Part shown: piece after piece, positions 54,017-64,000 of the stretch
Layout of the letters: each line of letters starts with the position of its first letter
Position numbering within the stretch: the first letter of the stretch is position 1
Source of the DNA: Scalesia atractyloides
Taxonomy: Eukaryota; Streptophyta; Magnoliopsida; Asterales; Asteraceae
DNA: 64,000 nt
Assembly: GCA_947069175.1 (NCBI GenBank)
Contig: CAMTDV010000018.1
Coordinates: 42,048,869-42,112,868 of the forward strand
Reading direction: 5' to 3'
Notes under the pieces: model-generated
What the model was told of the DNA's origin: nothing
The model's database searches: none
The model's input: only the letters and a program-made list of their open reading frames with translations
Made by a program: the position numbers and the translations under genes

Positions 54017-56859
54017 TGTGACATCCCGGTTTTTCGGATAACTTAAACGCACTACTTCACGGTTATTAATTCGGATACTTGAATTTGCACGCTCGAAATA
54101 GTTACGATAATTTAGTGAACTTGTCAAATGAAGTATGTGCTATGTGTATTAAAAGTTTATGAGTTGGTGAATATGTGATGTTCGATTACGTGATTGTTTT
54201 AGTTATAAAATATTTATGGTAAATATGTACACGAACCGAACCGAACCGCGACACGAACCAACCTCGATTCCTTGTGACTCTAGGAGTGAACCAAGTCTTA
54301 AACCCAAACCCCTCGGCCGCAAATGAACCCAAACCTTAAACCCAAGTCCCTTGTGGCCGCGATCAACCCAAACCTTGAACCCATCTCTTTGCGCTATATA
54401 TACACACACATGCATGATCCTTCTTCACAAATCAAAAACAAAACACAAACCCTAATATCTAAACAGCCGTCGGCAGCCCTTCACTAGTTCCATCGATCGC
54501 GTGTGGCCTCCTACATCATCTCTCGGTCGCGCGGCAGCCCCTCGCCATCTTCATCCTCGGTCGCAATTATCTTTGATCATCGGTTCCTCATCTCACTCAC
54601 GGTTCATTTACCTTGTCATTAAAGGTTAGGATTTATCATTGTTACAAGATCATATTCGGATATATGTGTTTGAATGTAGTGATTGTGTTGTTTTCGGATT
54701 GATTATGCTAGTTTGAAAGTTTGATGTTTTCGGAAATCATGTAAAATAGGCTGCGTTTTGATCGATAAAAACTAGAGATTATGATTAGGGTTTGCATGGA
54801 TATGATATATATAATGATATATGATTGGAAAATCTGTTCTTGATCGCATATGTTCAATATATAAACGGTTTAAGCGAGTTAGTTTGTGATAAAGTGCTGA
54901 ATCAGGCTGCTGAATGATGGTTACAGCCGACTTCAACTGGCTGTAACTCGGTCATTAGTTGTCGAAAAACGGATTTTCTGAAGTCTAAAACATAGAGTTT
55001 TAAATAACGAATCTAATGGCACTGGATTCATATTTTTCTGAAGTCGTTTGATATTTTTAAGTGGCCAATTAAGTTCAGTAACTAAAGCTGTGAAAATCCT
55101 GAAATTTTGTTAGTTGTTTATCGAGTTGGATTTAATAATCTGTAGGGAGTCGAATCATGAAATTTATACAGAAACTAGGTATGGAAATTTCCGGGCAACT
55201 CCCACTGGAATTTTGTTAATTGGACGAACAGTGATTTTTACATAAATTCTTCCGTGGACTGCAGTCAGAAAGTGACGAATCTGACTGCAGCCTAGTATAT
55301 TAATATTTATGGATAATTGGTAAAGTACTAGGACTTGAAAAATTTATATAAATTTCTACAGTATAGTTGTCACCTGCTGTAAAATAATTGGAATTTTTGA
55401 AACGTTGGAAATATTATATAAAAATCCTAGAAAACAGCCGAATTATGAGTATGTAAGCTGAAACTTGATAACTTGTGAATGTGTGCACCAAAGTGTTGCA
55501 TGGATTGGATTATGTTCATGATAAATTGTTTTGATTACTATGTTCACATGAGGATACTTGCATGCATGTTTGAGTGTTAGGAATTTTGATTGTGTGTATC
55601 ACTTTGTGCGTAAATTATGTGTAGAATTTGTATTGGTGTGTTCACACACTGACTTGAAATCAATTGGTTTATTAGGACGCAATTAGCGGTCCCATCATTT
55701 GCAACTTCTGTGTTACACTACCGAGCAACTAAAGGTGAGTTCACGGCCCCTAATTTTATCCGGTTTTAAACAACAGGGGGAGAAACATGTATACACTCTT
55801 CAACTCAATCTCTTTACGTTATACGAAATCAACGTCACATAACTATTCGGTAACTAAGTTAATGTTAATGTAACGTTATGGTCACTAAGCAGCTATATCA
55901 CATAAGTCCTCGACAATCTCTCGGATCGTTAGTATTGGGTTTAAATAGCGGGGAAATTATAAGTAGTACTACTGGGCCCGACTAGCCCCATCCGAGCGAG
56001 TCGCGCTAGCCGACCGGGTATGGTCAACGGGTGAATAATTTGGCCTAACTTCGCCATGGTCAGTGATAGGCCTGGCAACACGGAGGCACAACAGTCAGCT
56101 TCGATCGCGAACACTTACGTGACATAACTTTAGGCTAGCTACCTATATATGTTAACATTGAACTTAATTACGAATCAACAATATTATTCCGGGTTAGGAA
56201 TAATGGAACAAACAACAATATTATTCCGGGTTAGGAATAATGGAAACATCAGCAATATTATCCCAGGTTAGGGATAATGGAACCAACAACGTTATTATTC
56301 CGGGTTAGGAATAATGGAACTATCAGTATTATTCCGGGTAAGGAATAATGGAACTATCAGTATTATTCCGGGTTGGGAATAATGGAACTAAATCGTTATC
56401 CCGGGTTAGGGATAACGGGGGAAACAAACTCATAACCGAACAAACGAATTTATGAAAACCTGTGAACTCACTCATCTTTAATGTTGACACTTGTTTCTTT
56501 ACATGTTTCTCAGGACGCTAGGAGCTCTAGGTGCACTCACTTGCATTGATCAAGACATCTTTTATCGAGTCTCATTTACAAACATTGTTTTGGGTTTTTC
56601 TTTGGTTTTGGCGTTTATGTTGGCGCCCGTTCCGTTACTTTACTTTATGCTTCCGCTCAACTTTAAAAACTAATGCTTCCGCTAAACATTGGTAACTAAC
56701 TAAGACAATATAAAATCTACGACGAATGGTTAAACAAATGATTTTTGGAAAACGTATTATCAAATCATATAGAGTCGTTCGACGTACTAGTGTTTCAGAT
56801 TCTGGTTTGTTCACACGCCTCGCGGTAAAACTCCGCAAGTGGAAATTGAGGGTGTGACA
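54017..56859 (+). repeat. 3' LTR of G2
   Basis: 2,843 bp, matching 45306-48149. It carries the same hairpin array at 56183-56416, with the same compensating arms in units 3 and 7. Right target duplication GAAGG at 56860-56864. Confidence 0.95.
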
Positions 56860-56864
56860 GAAGG

Positions 56865-57427
56865 GATGTCCAAGCACCGGCTTGTGGTTTCTAAAGAACG
56901 ATAACTTCGATCTGACGAGATATGCTGATTCTGACTTTGGGGTGGACAAGTTGAATTCAAAGTCTATGACGGCTGGTTGCCAGTTCCTCGAAACTAGATT
57001 AGTAACGTGGCAATGCAAGAAACAAACCATGGTCTCTCTTTCTACCTGTGAGGCAGAATACATTTCTGCTTCCGGCTGTTGTTCATAAATCCTATGGATT
57101 CAACAACAGATGAGGGACTTTGGATTGCAATTTCTTGATACGCCTTTATATGTAGACAATAAGGCAGCAATCGACATAACCAAAACTCATGTTCATCACT
57201 CTTGAACTAAACACATAGAAATTCGTTATCACTTAATTCGTGACTGCTACGAAAAGAAGTTGGTGCGAATAGAAAAAATCCACACCGATGAACAAAAAGC
57301 TGATTTTTATACCAAAGCTTTTTCTTTAACAAGATTTAAATATCTAATGAGGCTTAACGGTATTAAACATTTGTTGACAGGTGCGGAGGTAGAGGTTGAA
57401 TATGGATCGGACGACAAGTTCACGTGA
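56865..57427 (+). pseudogene. pol: Element B pol, part 2: RNase H
   Basis: Continues the frame broken at 45305. RNase H residues are visible in RYADSDFG, STCEAEYISASGCCS and YVDNKAAID. Stops occur after CCS (about 57088) and in HHS-stop-TKH (57203). The end, VEVEYGSDDKFT plus TGA, is equivalent to the A end at 3688. Confidence 0.9.
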
Positions 57428-58804
57428 TCCACATTGGTTTGTATATCGTCTAAGATTAGTATTTCTTAAAAAAAACTAAAATACAAAATATGTTTTTGAT
57501 TTTAGGGGGAGAAATATTTGAGAAAATACAAAAAACATATGAAAAATTAAAAAGAACAAAAACATTGAAAAATCCAAAAAGAATTTAGTGTCACAAAGGA
57601 AATGATAGTACATTAGTGGACTATCACAATATGCTAAGGAATTAGAAAGTTTAAAAAGTGATAAACAAGTCTTACTGTGGATGTGTCGGTAGGCTTTACA
57701 CGTTCAGGAAATTGTTTCTGAGATATAAACTAAATTTTACAACTGCTTAACCTTGTGGATTAACATCTCTCGGATATATGGACTTAGTACTCCGAAATTT
57801 CGTTTGAGAGATTGCCTAATTCTGAGATACGAGGTCTTTATAGATAGTTGATATATGGGGTATTATACAAGTTCTTTTGATTTTGCGGAAGCAATAGCCA
57901 AGAAATTCTATAACGCTTTTGCTATAAACCCATAAACTGCATGCAAAGCTTAAAAGAATCGAAAGATCTAATCATTTACAGTACTTAAAAGATTCCTTAA
58001 ATGGAACACACACCTTTTAAGTCCCATTAACCCAGATACAGATGTCAATTACGCTATATTCACCTGTAAGATGAAATCTAGGGAATCTTGATACGGGAGT
58101 GTATTCTGAGATGGGAACCATAGTTAAGTCATATCTAACATAGCTTGGAACAATTGAGAAATGTGTCGAAGTTTAAGAGGACAAACATATCAACAATCTA
58201 CGTAAACAATTCTAAAACTTAAAGTCATCATAAGGTCAACGGTACTGGTGATATGTCTCTAACAACTGATATGATCCTTAGACACGAATTCACAAAAATA
58301 TGTTTGTAAATATGTTTATACATAGTTTATTTGTTATAAGTTTGAAAATAGTTCTGTACATAGTTTATCTGCTTTGCAGATTAAAACCAAAAAGATTTTT
58401 AGTGTGTTTTAGCATAAACTTTCTAAAATACAAAAAGATTTGGTTTCTACATTAGTTTCAACAAGCCAATGTTGGAGAACGGATCTTCGAAGTCTGGTAA
58501 GGTGCTAAACTGGTGGAAATCTAATTGACAACGGGCTGGGAGCTAATCTGTAAAATCTGATAAGCCAAAATGATTAAAAGTTCATTTATTTAAAACTTGA
58601 ATTTGAGATAAACCAACAGTTTGTTCATAACGGGTTGAATCGAGGTCATTAACTTGGACTCGGCAGACAAATTGGTTAACCAAGGTCATTAGCTTGGACT
58701 TTGTCAACTGAGTGGATTGTTAAAACTGGTAATAATTGAAAAGTTCAGGGTCTAAAATGAAAAATTTTAAAATACAAATTGAAAAAATTGATTCTGGGTT
58801 TGAT
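57428..58804 (+). other. Element B post-pol spacer with internal polypurine tract
   Basis: Non-coding. ATTTTAGGGGGAGAAA at about 57501-57515, 75 bp after pol, is a perfect second PPT-like tract far from the LTR. The rest is collinear with the A spacer (3689-4517 then 9766-10150), which provides the uninterrupted version of the site into which N inserted. Confidence 0.75.
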
Positions 58805-59611
58805 CAAGTTCGCCCGAACTTGATCAAGGCAAAATGGTTTTGAATCGACATCAAGTTCGCCCGGACATGTACATTATTTTTCAATGATCAAATAGAAAGT
58901 TCGCCGAACTTGTTCTAATCTTAACTGATTAGTTTACAAGTTTGCCCGGACTTGTTACCTATATATAAGGTACAAGTCCGCCCGAACTTATTATCTGTTT
59001 TACTGACTCTGAGCGAACTTGAGGCGATTTAAGGCGAACTTCAAATTTGACACTTTTAAGTCGAATTGTTGCCTGAATTTCAAGTGAATGTTAGTCATTT
59101 GCATACTAAGGATCATGGCAATGGTAAGAATTTGGGATTTGGACCGTGGATTGATAGAGATTGAATAATATAGATCTGTTTTGAACGATTGGACATGATT
59201 TAGGACATTATAGAATGAATTGAACATTAAAATGTGATAAACGACATTAAACGATCATAAACATCTCATAAATTTGTATCCAGAATCTTTGAATAGAAAT
59301 TTGCAGGTTTTCATGAAGGTGGTGACAAGTTCGCCCGAACTTGTCAACTGGTTCTTTGAACCAAGTTCTGCCGAACTTTTCCTCATGTTTAAAATACTGA
59401 ATGTTTCACAAGTTCGCCCGAACTTGTGAGATGATCTTAAAACATAAATGTTTGGCAAGTTCGCCTGAACTTGTCTGAATCTGTTTCAATTGAAAAATCT
59501 TTACAAGTTCACCCGAACTTGTTTAAGATTTGGTTAAATTGTCTAAGGCAAGTTCGCTCGGACTTGATGATTTGTAATGTTTAAATGTTCTATCAAGTCC
59601 GCCCGAACTTG
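58805..59611 (+). repeat. B-type palindrome array before ORF3
   Basis: About thirteen copies of CAAGTTCG-CC-CGAACTTG or near variants in two clusters: 58805, 58852, 58898, 58937, 58972 (and a half-site near 59010), then 59326, 59362, 59409, 59456, 59504, 59549 and 59594. The step in the second cluster is 36-48 nt, mostly 45-48. Consensus copies at 58805-58822, 59326-59343 and 59409-59426. The array ends 11 bp before the ORF3 frame opens. Confidence 0.9.
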
Positions 59612-59621
59612 ATATTAGGGT

Positions 59622-60327
59622 TTGGTCAAATTGTTAAACTTTGCTAATTTTGTCTCGATTTTCGTGCTTGCAGAATATTCAGCTCCCGTTAATAAGTTCC
59701 ACAAAATGTGGATTACACTCGACAAGACTGTTTGTCCATCACTTGAAGCATTTGACAGTGTTCTAGCTTTTATGGAGCGTATTCTGATTCATAAAGCGAT
59801 AACGGAAAAGACGATGGTTTATAGGTCGCACGTGTGCAGATTTTGGAATTTTGCGTCACTAAATGAAGATAGCACAGTGATAAAATCAGTGGTTCATGAA
59901 GGAAATGAGGATAAGGAGATTACAGTATCTGAAGCTGATATTCGCAAAGTTCTGAATTTCAACGACAATTCTGAAGATCCAATGATGCTCGAAGAGAGAA
60001 TGGTACGATGATGTTTTTGTCACATGGGTTATAAAGGGCACATAAACGAATCAACCTTGAAGAAAGGGGGAGTTCCGAACCCCTACAAGTTCCTAATGCA
60101 CGCAATTATACATGCATTCAACCATCGTAAAGCTGGATTGGACGATGTTCAAGATTATATGGCTTGCATGGCCACAACGCTCATTCTTAACAAGAAGTTT
60201 AATTTCTCGAAGCTTGTGTTCATGCATATGAAGAATAATATGGGATTGAATAGGCTGGTTATGTATCCAAGGTTTATTCAGATGTTGATCAATGATAAGT
60301 TCAAGAAGTTGCGAAAGATCCGAATGA
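59622..60327 (+). pseudogene. Element B ORF3, N-terminal part
   Basis: Homologous to A ORF3. It has a conserved block around WITLDKTVCPSLEAFDSVLAF, then YRSHVCRFWNF (A: YKSHVEYFWNA), an ISEADIRKVL-like segment and an acidic EDPMM. After a stop at 60009 come GVPNPYKFLMHAIIHAFNHRK, CMATTLILNKKFNFSKLVF and YPRFIQMLINDKFKK. Element C breaks it at 60327. The first residues (MVKLLNFANFVSIFVLAEYS) are hydrophobic, but the A counterpart lacks this, so I read it as leader or intron-like sequence, not a signal peptide. Function unknown. Confidence 0.65.
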
Positions 60328-60807
60328 TGTGAGTGCACTTTGTGTCCGTCACTTTGCGAATAGACTAGTTAGAGCGTGTGTTGAATATTGTATAGATTAG
60401 ATACGAACACACGACCCGAGCACGAACATCGGATGAGAAAATGGACACATTTCGTACGAAATCTGTCAGTTACGTACGAAATGGTCAATTTCCGTACGAC
60501 AATATGTAGCATTTTCATACGAAAATACGAAAATGCTCATTTTTGTACGAAAATCTCATCCCTATATATATATATATGTTGGTGTTCATTTGTTTGTAAG
60601 TTTTGGAAGCTCCCTTAGGGGAGGCGCTGGCGGATTCTCTCTAGGAACTCCGCCAGCCTAACAAGATGTATGTTCTTTTGGTATGAATGAATAAAACGTA
60701 TGACTCCCGCTGCAATCTACTTCTACTCCATTCTGTAATAACGTTCTGCTAAATCTGCTATCATACGCCCAAACTTCCGTCTGAAACCGCCGTGATCCGG
60801 TCCCACA
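60328..60807 (+). repeat. 5' LTR of element C
   Basis: 480 bp, TGTGAGTGCAC...GTCCCACA. It contains the C-type palindrome array at 60447-60556, TATATATATATATAT starting at about 60563, and a GGAGGCGCTGGCGGATTCTC block near 60620. Confidence 0.92.
60447..60556 (+). promoter_or_regulatory. C-type palindrome array upstream of the LTR TATA box
   Basis: One perfect 14-bp palindrome, ATTTCGTACGAAAT (60449-60462), and four to five variants at about a 20-nt step (near 60470, 60490, 60512, 60540). TATA follows within 10 bp. The 3' LTR has the same array at 63017-63124, with the perfect copy at 63017-63030. Confidence 0.8.
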
Positions 60808-60809
60808 AT

Positions 60810-60821
60810 TGGTATTAGAGC
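60810..60821 (+). other. Primer-binding site of element C
   Basis: TGGTATTAGAGC, two bases after the LTR; the same C-to-T variant as element D. Confidence 0.85.
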
Positions 60822-61648
60822 TATGGTACCGATTTATTCAATCTAACAATTGATGAATCACCTACGCTCATGAATTTTGAACTTAGGAGGCCTTTTAGAT
60901 GTATACCATAAAATAAACGAACAATCCTCGGACAAACTGTAAAATTGAACTTATAGGATTGTTAGAAACTGATTTTCAACCAGATCTGTGCAAAAATCGT
61001 CTTGAAATTCAAAGAAACGAAGACTCTGGATCAAAAAACTCCAAATTTTCCTGCGAAATTCTGTGATATTTTCATGCAAAAATGAGTGAGGTGCCAAAAA
61101 AAATTGGAAAATATTTTTTGACCGTATGACGTGACGAGTGTCGAGAAAAAATTTGGTGAAAGAAATTTTTTCGAGATTTTAACATCAGATTCGGCATGTT
61201 CGAGACACTGTCTAGCTCTTCAGAGTACAAATTTGATGATACGGTCAAAAAATGTTGAAGATATTGGAAGAGTCATTGATACATGTGCAGAATGCTGATC
61301 ATCCGGTGTAGTGACTTTCAATGGGCCTAGCGTGAAATCCGCATTTCATCAAAACCGTAATTTTGGGAAATCTTTCGCAAAATTTAGGTTTTGTGGGACG
61401 ATGCCCAAAACGTCAGAATTTGCTAAAAATGAGGGGGAATAAAAATTGGTCAAAACATTGAAAATTCTGCAATTTTTAGAAATTCGGACGGTGCAGCTAG
61501 CATTCGGGTGGTTTTCGGTGCAGATTATCTGATTAAGCATTAGTGATGAGATCAGGTTGATATCTACTCTTCGTAAAAGTGGGGTCGCATAACTGAGTTC
61601 TGGTTGAGGAGTTGTTTATCAGATTCTATAGACAATGGTCACATTTAT

Positions 61649-62265
61649 GTCCGGCAGTCGTCAAGTTTGCGGAAGCACACACGACCGCTTAGTTATACAA
61701 AGTACCCATTTTAACTCTGCATTGCATATGAACTATTTTCCGGACTAACCGCCAGGAAATAGGGATGTCTCTTAGTTTCAGTGCCCCGTGCGCTCGGACC
61801 ACGGCTAAATGCCCGACAGTCGTAAAGTTCGCAGAAGCACACATGACCGCTTAGTGGTACAACGTATCTAATTTAACTCTACATTGCAAATGAATTATTT
61901 TTTCTAGACTAACCGTCAGGAAATAGGGATGCCTTGTAGTTTCAGTGCCCCGTGCGCTCCGACCACGGCTAGATGTTTGCTTTTTATGAGTAAAGAAGAT
62001 GATTTATGGAATCGGATCTTTCAGAACAAAGATGTGTACCAGTTACTAACGAAATAGATTATGCTTGGGATTTCGTGATCAGAGGAAGTTCAAAATTTTC
62101 AGATCATGATACAGGCTGATGCTTAAGGGATGTAGGATTTAGGTCCTGATCTCCGATGTGAGGTTAATGCATACACGACCGCTTATCTTTAACTCTGCAA
62201 CGCAAATGAATTGTTTTTGCGAGTAATCCGGAAATGAGGATGTTTTGTAGTTTCAAGGCGTCCGC
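61649..62265 (+). repeat. Tandem repeats inside element C
   Basis: A unit of about 162 bp starting at CCGGCAGTCG (61651) recurs at CCGACAGTCG (61813), each ending with TTTCAGTGCCCCGTGCGCTC and ACCACGGCTA. A partial third copy lies at about 62165-62265. No reading frame runs through them. Confidence 0.8.
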
Positions 62266-62883
62266 TTCAGCGGAGATAGCTATACATCTGTTATTGTAAC
62301 TGTAGAGGAAGAATGTGATTTTGATCACGGATGAACGTCTCTCAGATTTGATGTGTTACAAGATAATTTGATTCCGATGAAGATTTGCTGGTTGAAAAGA
62401 TTATCGATTTGCTAATCATCTTTCCAGGAGTGTGCTTATGATATGATTACGGAAATCGGGATTTTAGATCTTCATGGGTATTCATTGATTTGAAGGTTAC
62501 TAGTGTGGTAATTGAAAGTTTCTATCAATTGTTGGTTGGGTCTTGAAGATCAGAGGATCGAGCAGGAGAGATATGCGCTAAACCGAACACGGGTGTGGTT
62601 AACGAAGAAACAAAGATGCTGCACTAATTATTTTTCGAATTGGTTTTTATTCAAGAAAATTTGTCGATCACGCAAATCAGAGGAGTCGGAAACGTGCAAA
62701 CTAAGTTCTGAACTGGAGATTTCAGGGGGAATTTAATGTTGATAATGCAAACCCGGATCATCAATTAAGGGGGAGTCTGTTGACGCGTTCTACGACATCA
62801 ATAGATACTTTGATTGAAAGCTGCAGAATATTCAAACACCGCTCAGAGATTTCAAGATCAAGAAAAAGCTTCGACAGTAACGG

Positions 62884-62896
62884 ACAAGGGGGAATC
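62884..62896 (+). other. Polypurine tract of element C
   Basis: ACAAGGGGGAATC directly before the 3' LTR. Confidence 0.85.
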
Positions 62897-63373
62897 TGTG
62901 AGTGCACTTTGTGTCTGTCACTGTGCGAATAGACTGGTTAGAGCGTCTTTTGAATATTGTATAGATTAGATACGAACACACGACCCGAGCACGAAGTCGG
63001 ATGAGAAAATAGGCACATTTCGTACGAAATCTGTCAATTTCGTATGAAATGGTCAATTTTCTTACGAAAATATGTAGCATTTTCATACGAAAATACGAAA
63101 AATGCTCATTTTTCGTACGAAAATCTCATCCCTATATATATGTGTTGTGTGTTCATTTGTTTGTAAGTTTTGGAAGCTCCCTGAAGGGAGGCGCTGGCGA
63201 ATTCTCTCCAAGAACTCCGCCTGCCTGACAAGATGTATGCTCTTTCGGTTTGAATGAATAAAACGTATGACTTCCGCTGCATTCTACTTCTACTCATTCT
63301 GTAATAACGTTCTGCCGAATCTGCTATCATACGCCCAAACTTCTGTCTGAAACCGCCGCGATCCGGACCCACA
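62897..63373 (+). repeat. 3' LTR of element C
   Basis: 477 bp, pair of 60328-60807. TATATATA at about 63133-63140. Ends CCCACA before the duplication AATGA. Confidence 0.92.
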
Positions 63374-64000
63374 AATGATATCGTGTATCTCAGTCACATG
63401 GATGAAGTTACTGTAAAGAGGTTGATACCATTCCAGAAGCTGGCTTCAGCGCCGATCGCAAAGCCTTTATTTGGTGCTTTACAGTCTGTTGATTACGTCG
63501 CACCACTAGAGTACAAATGGCGAAAAGATGACAGTGGTGACGAGAAAGAAAGAAACACTGAGTTAGAATGGTTGTTGACATTCAAAGAGAAACGTAGCGA
63601 CTTGTTCTTAAAGAAGGTTGAAGAGAAAAAGAAAGTAGTCAGGAAGTCAAAGAAAGTCGAAACTATGCTTATTGACAAAGAGGAACCTGAAAACGTTCAA
63701 CCTGAAGCTGGTTAGTTATTATTGAAAGTCAAGAGAAGACTACACAAGAAGATGACCTGATCTCTGCAACGTCTGATAAAGATGAAAACCGTGATGATAC
63801 GATAGAAAGAGCGATAAAGAAAGCAATTGCTGAAACAACATCACAAAATATTAAAGAAATGGATGCAAATTATGAACCGAAGTTAGAAAAGGGTTCAGAT
63901 GAGGAGAGACCACATAAGAAAGCCAAAAGAGTTAAGTCTTCTGTCAAAGAAACATCTTTAAAGACTACTGGATCTTCGAGTACCAAAGGGAAGTTAAAGC
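63374..64000 (+). pseudogene. Element B ORF3, continuation after element C
   Basis: Resumes with YLSHMDEVTVKRL (A: LDHMDNETLQSL), then KPLFGALQSVDYVAPLEYKWRKDDSGDEKE (A: KPMFGAINNKNYVALEKGRW), and a Lys/Glu-rich helix to a stop at 63713. Beyond that a frame rich in Lys, Glu and Asp (DEERPHKKAKRVKSS near 63897) matches the basic, NLS-like part of A at 12108, and is cut by the window edge. Confidence 0.65.

Larger units (their letters stand above)
45306..56859 (+). mobile_element. Element G2: Ty3/gypsy chromovirus, complete and young
   Basis: 11,554 bp with LTRs of 2,844 and 2,843 bp, GAAGG duplications, PBS (48153), ORF0 (48356), gag (49108, with intron), pol (50153-53647), chromodomain remnant and PPT (54007). 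By hand I count about 45 differences between the LTRs (about 1.6%), the smallest divergence of the pairs here, so G2 is among the most recent insertions. Two stops (48929 and 53645) and a gag frameshift are its main lesions. Confidence 0.95.
60328..63373 (+). mobile_element. Element C: non-coding LTR retrotransposon
   Basis: 3,046 bp with LTRs of 480 and 477 bp, PBS (60810), PPT (62884) and target duplications AATGA (60323-60327 and 63374-63378). The 2.09 kb internal region has no gag or pol frame, so movement would need enzymes supplied in trans. Hand comparison of the LTRs suggests about 5% divergence. It sits in ORF3 of element B, whose homology resumes at 63374. Confidence 0.9.
37707..64000 (+). 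mobile_element. Element B: Ty1/copia with large Gag and ORF3, split by G2 and C
   Basis: 5' LTR (37707-38127), PBS (38130), leader with palindromes, gag (38771-42320), protease-integrase-RT (42330-45305), RNase H end (56865-57427), internal purine tract (57501), spacer with palindromes, and ORF3 (59622-60327 and 63374-64000, open at the edge). The 3' LTR is beyond the window. Without G2, C and their duplications about 11.7 kb of B remain visible. Stops and frameshifts in gag and pol make this copy inactive. Confidence 0.9.

Noticed and set aside
59326..59611. Regularly spaced 18-bp repeats with unique spacers, CRISPR-like in appearance
   Set aside because: The DNA is plant nuclear retrotransposon sequence. 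The repeats are palindromes with point variation, also found inside LTRs, there is no leader or cas gene, and spacing varies from 36 to 48 nt.
59622..59690. Hydrophobic start of B ORF3 as a signal peptide of an envelope protein
   Set aside because: The A homologue lacks it, the conserved region starts after it, and no transmembrane anchor or cleavage site is visible downstream.

Overview
The window is plant nuclear DNA made almost wholly of nested LTR retrotransposons. I see no host gene, rRNA, tRNA, bacterial or plastid feature. Base composition is AT-rich, the primer-binding sites match plant initiator-Met tRNA, and the elements are Ty1/copia and chromodomain-type Ty3/gypsy (Tekay/Del-like). 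A post-pol accessory reading frame (called ORF3 here) recurs in four copia copies. I infer a eudicot, plausibly Asteraceae; the family assignment is a guess.

Layout. 1-1651: element E, 5' part of a minus-strand copia (LTR, PBS, gag). 1875-14938: element A, a 5'-truncated plus-strand copia (RT-RNaseH, 3' non-coding region, ORF3, PPT, 3' LTR). It is split by element N (4518-9760, minus strand), a complete gag-only copia flanked by CTCTA duplications. 14939-18834: unassigned sequence and a degraded long LTR. 18890-21690: element F, only ORF3 and PPT, ending in an LTR (21691-22068) that also serves as 5' LTR of element D, because a PBS follows it. D (gag plus ORF3, no pol) is split in gag by G1 (22518-33332, minus-strand chromovirus with a truncated 3' LTR). 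Element B, a plus-strand copia, starts at 37707 and runs off the window. B is split in RNaseH by G2 (45306-56859, young chromovirus with 2.84 kb LTRs and GAAGG duplications) and in ORF3 by C (60328-63373, non-coding LTR element with AATGA duplications).

How the parts fit. B has, in order, a large Gag with two zinc knuckles, protease, integrase, RT and RNaseH, a second polypurine tract, a long non-coding spacer and ORF3; A keeps the part from RT onward. N and C lack pol and could move only with enzymes supplied in trans. G1 and G2 have PBS, an extra ORF (ORF0), a gag with an apparent short intron, protease, RT, RNaseH, integrase and a broken chromodomain.

Most interesting signal. Copia families A, B/N and C each carry arrays of their own short palindrome just upstream of the LTR TATA box. 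In A and B the arrays recur in the spacer before ORF3, and in B and N also in the 5' leader. All share the core TTCG-NN-CGAA but differ in the flanks. With a nuclear-looking ORF3 next to the arrays, this suggests element-specific DNA-binding regulation. Also notable are a phase-1 gag intron at the same place in both chromoviruses, and a seven-copy hairpin array in the G2 LTR whose arms vary in compensation. All coding calls come from reading translations by eye; no database search was run.
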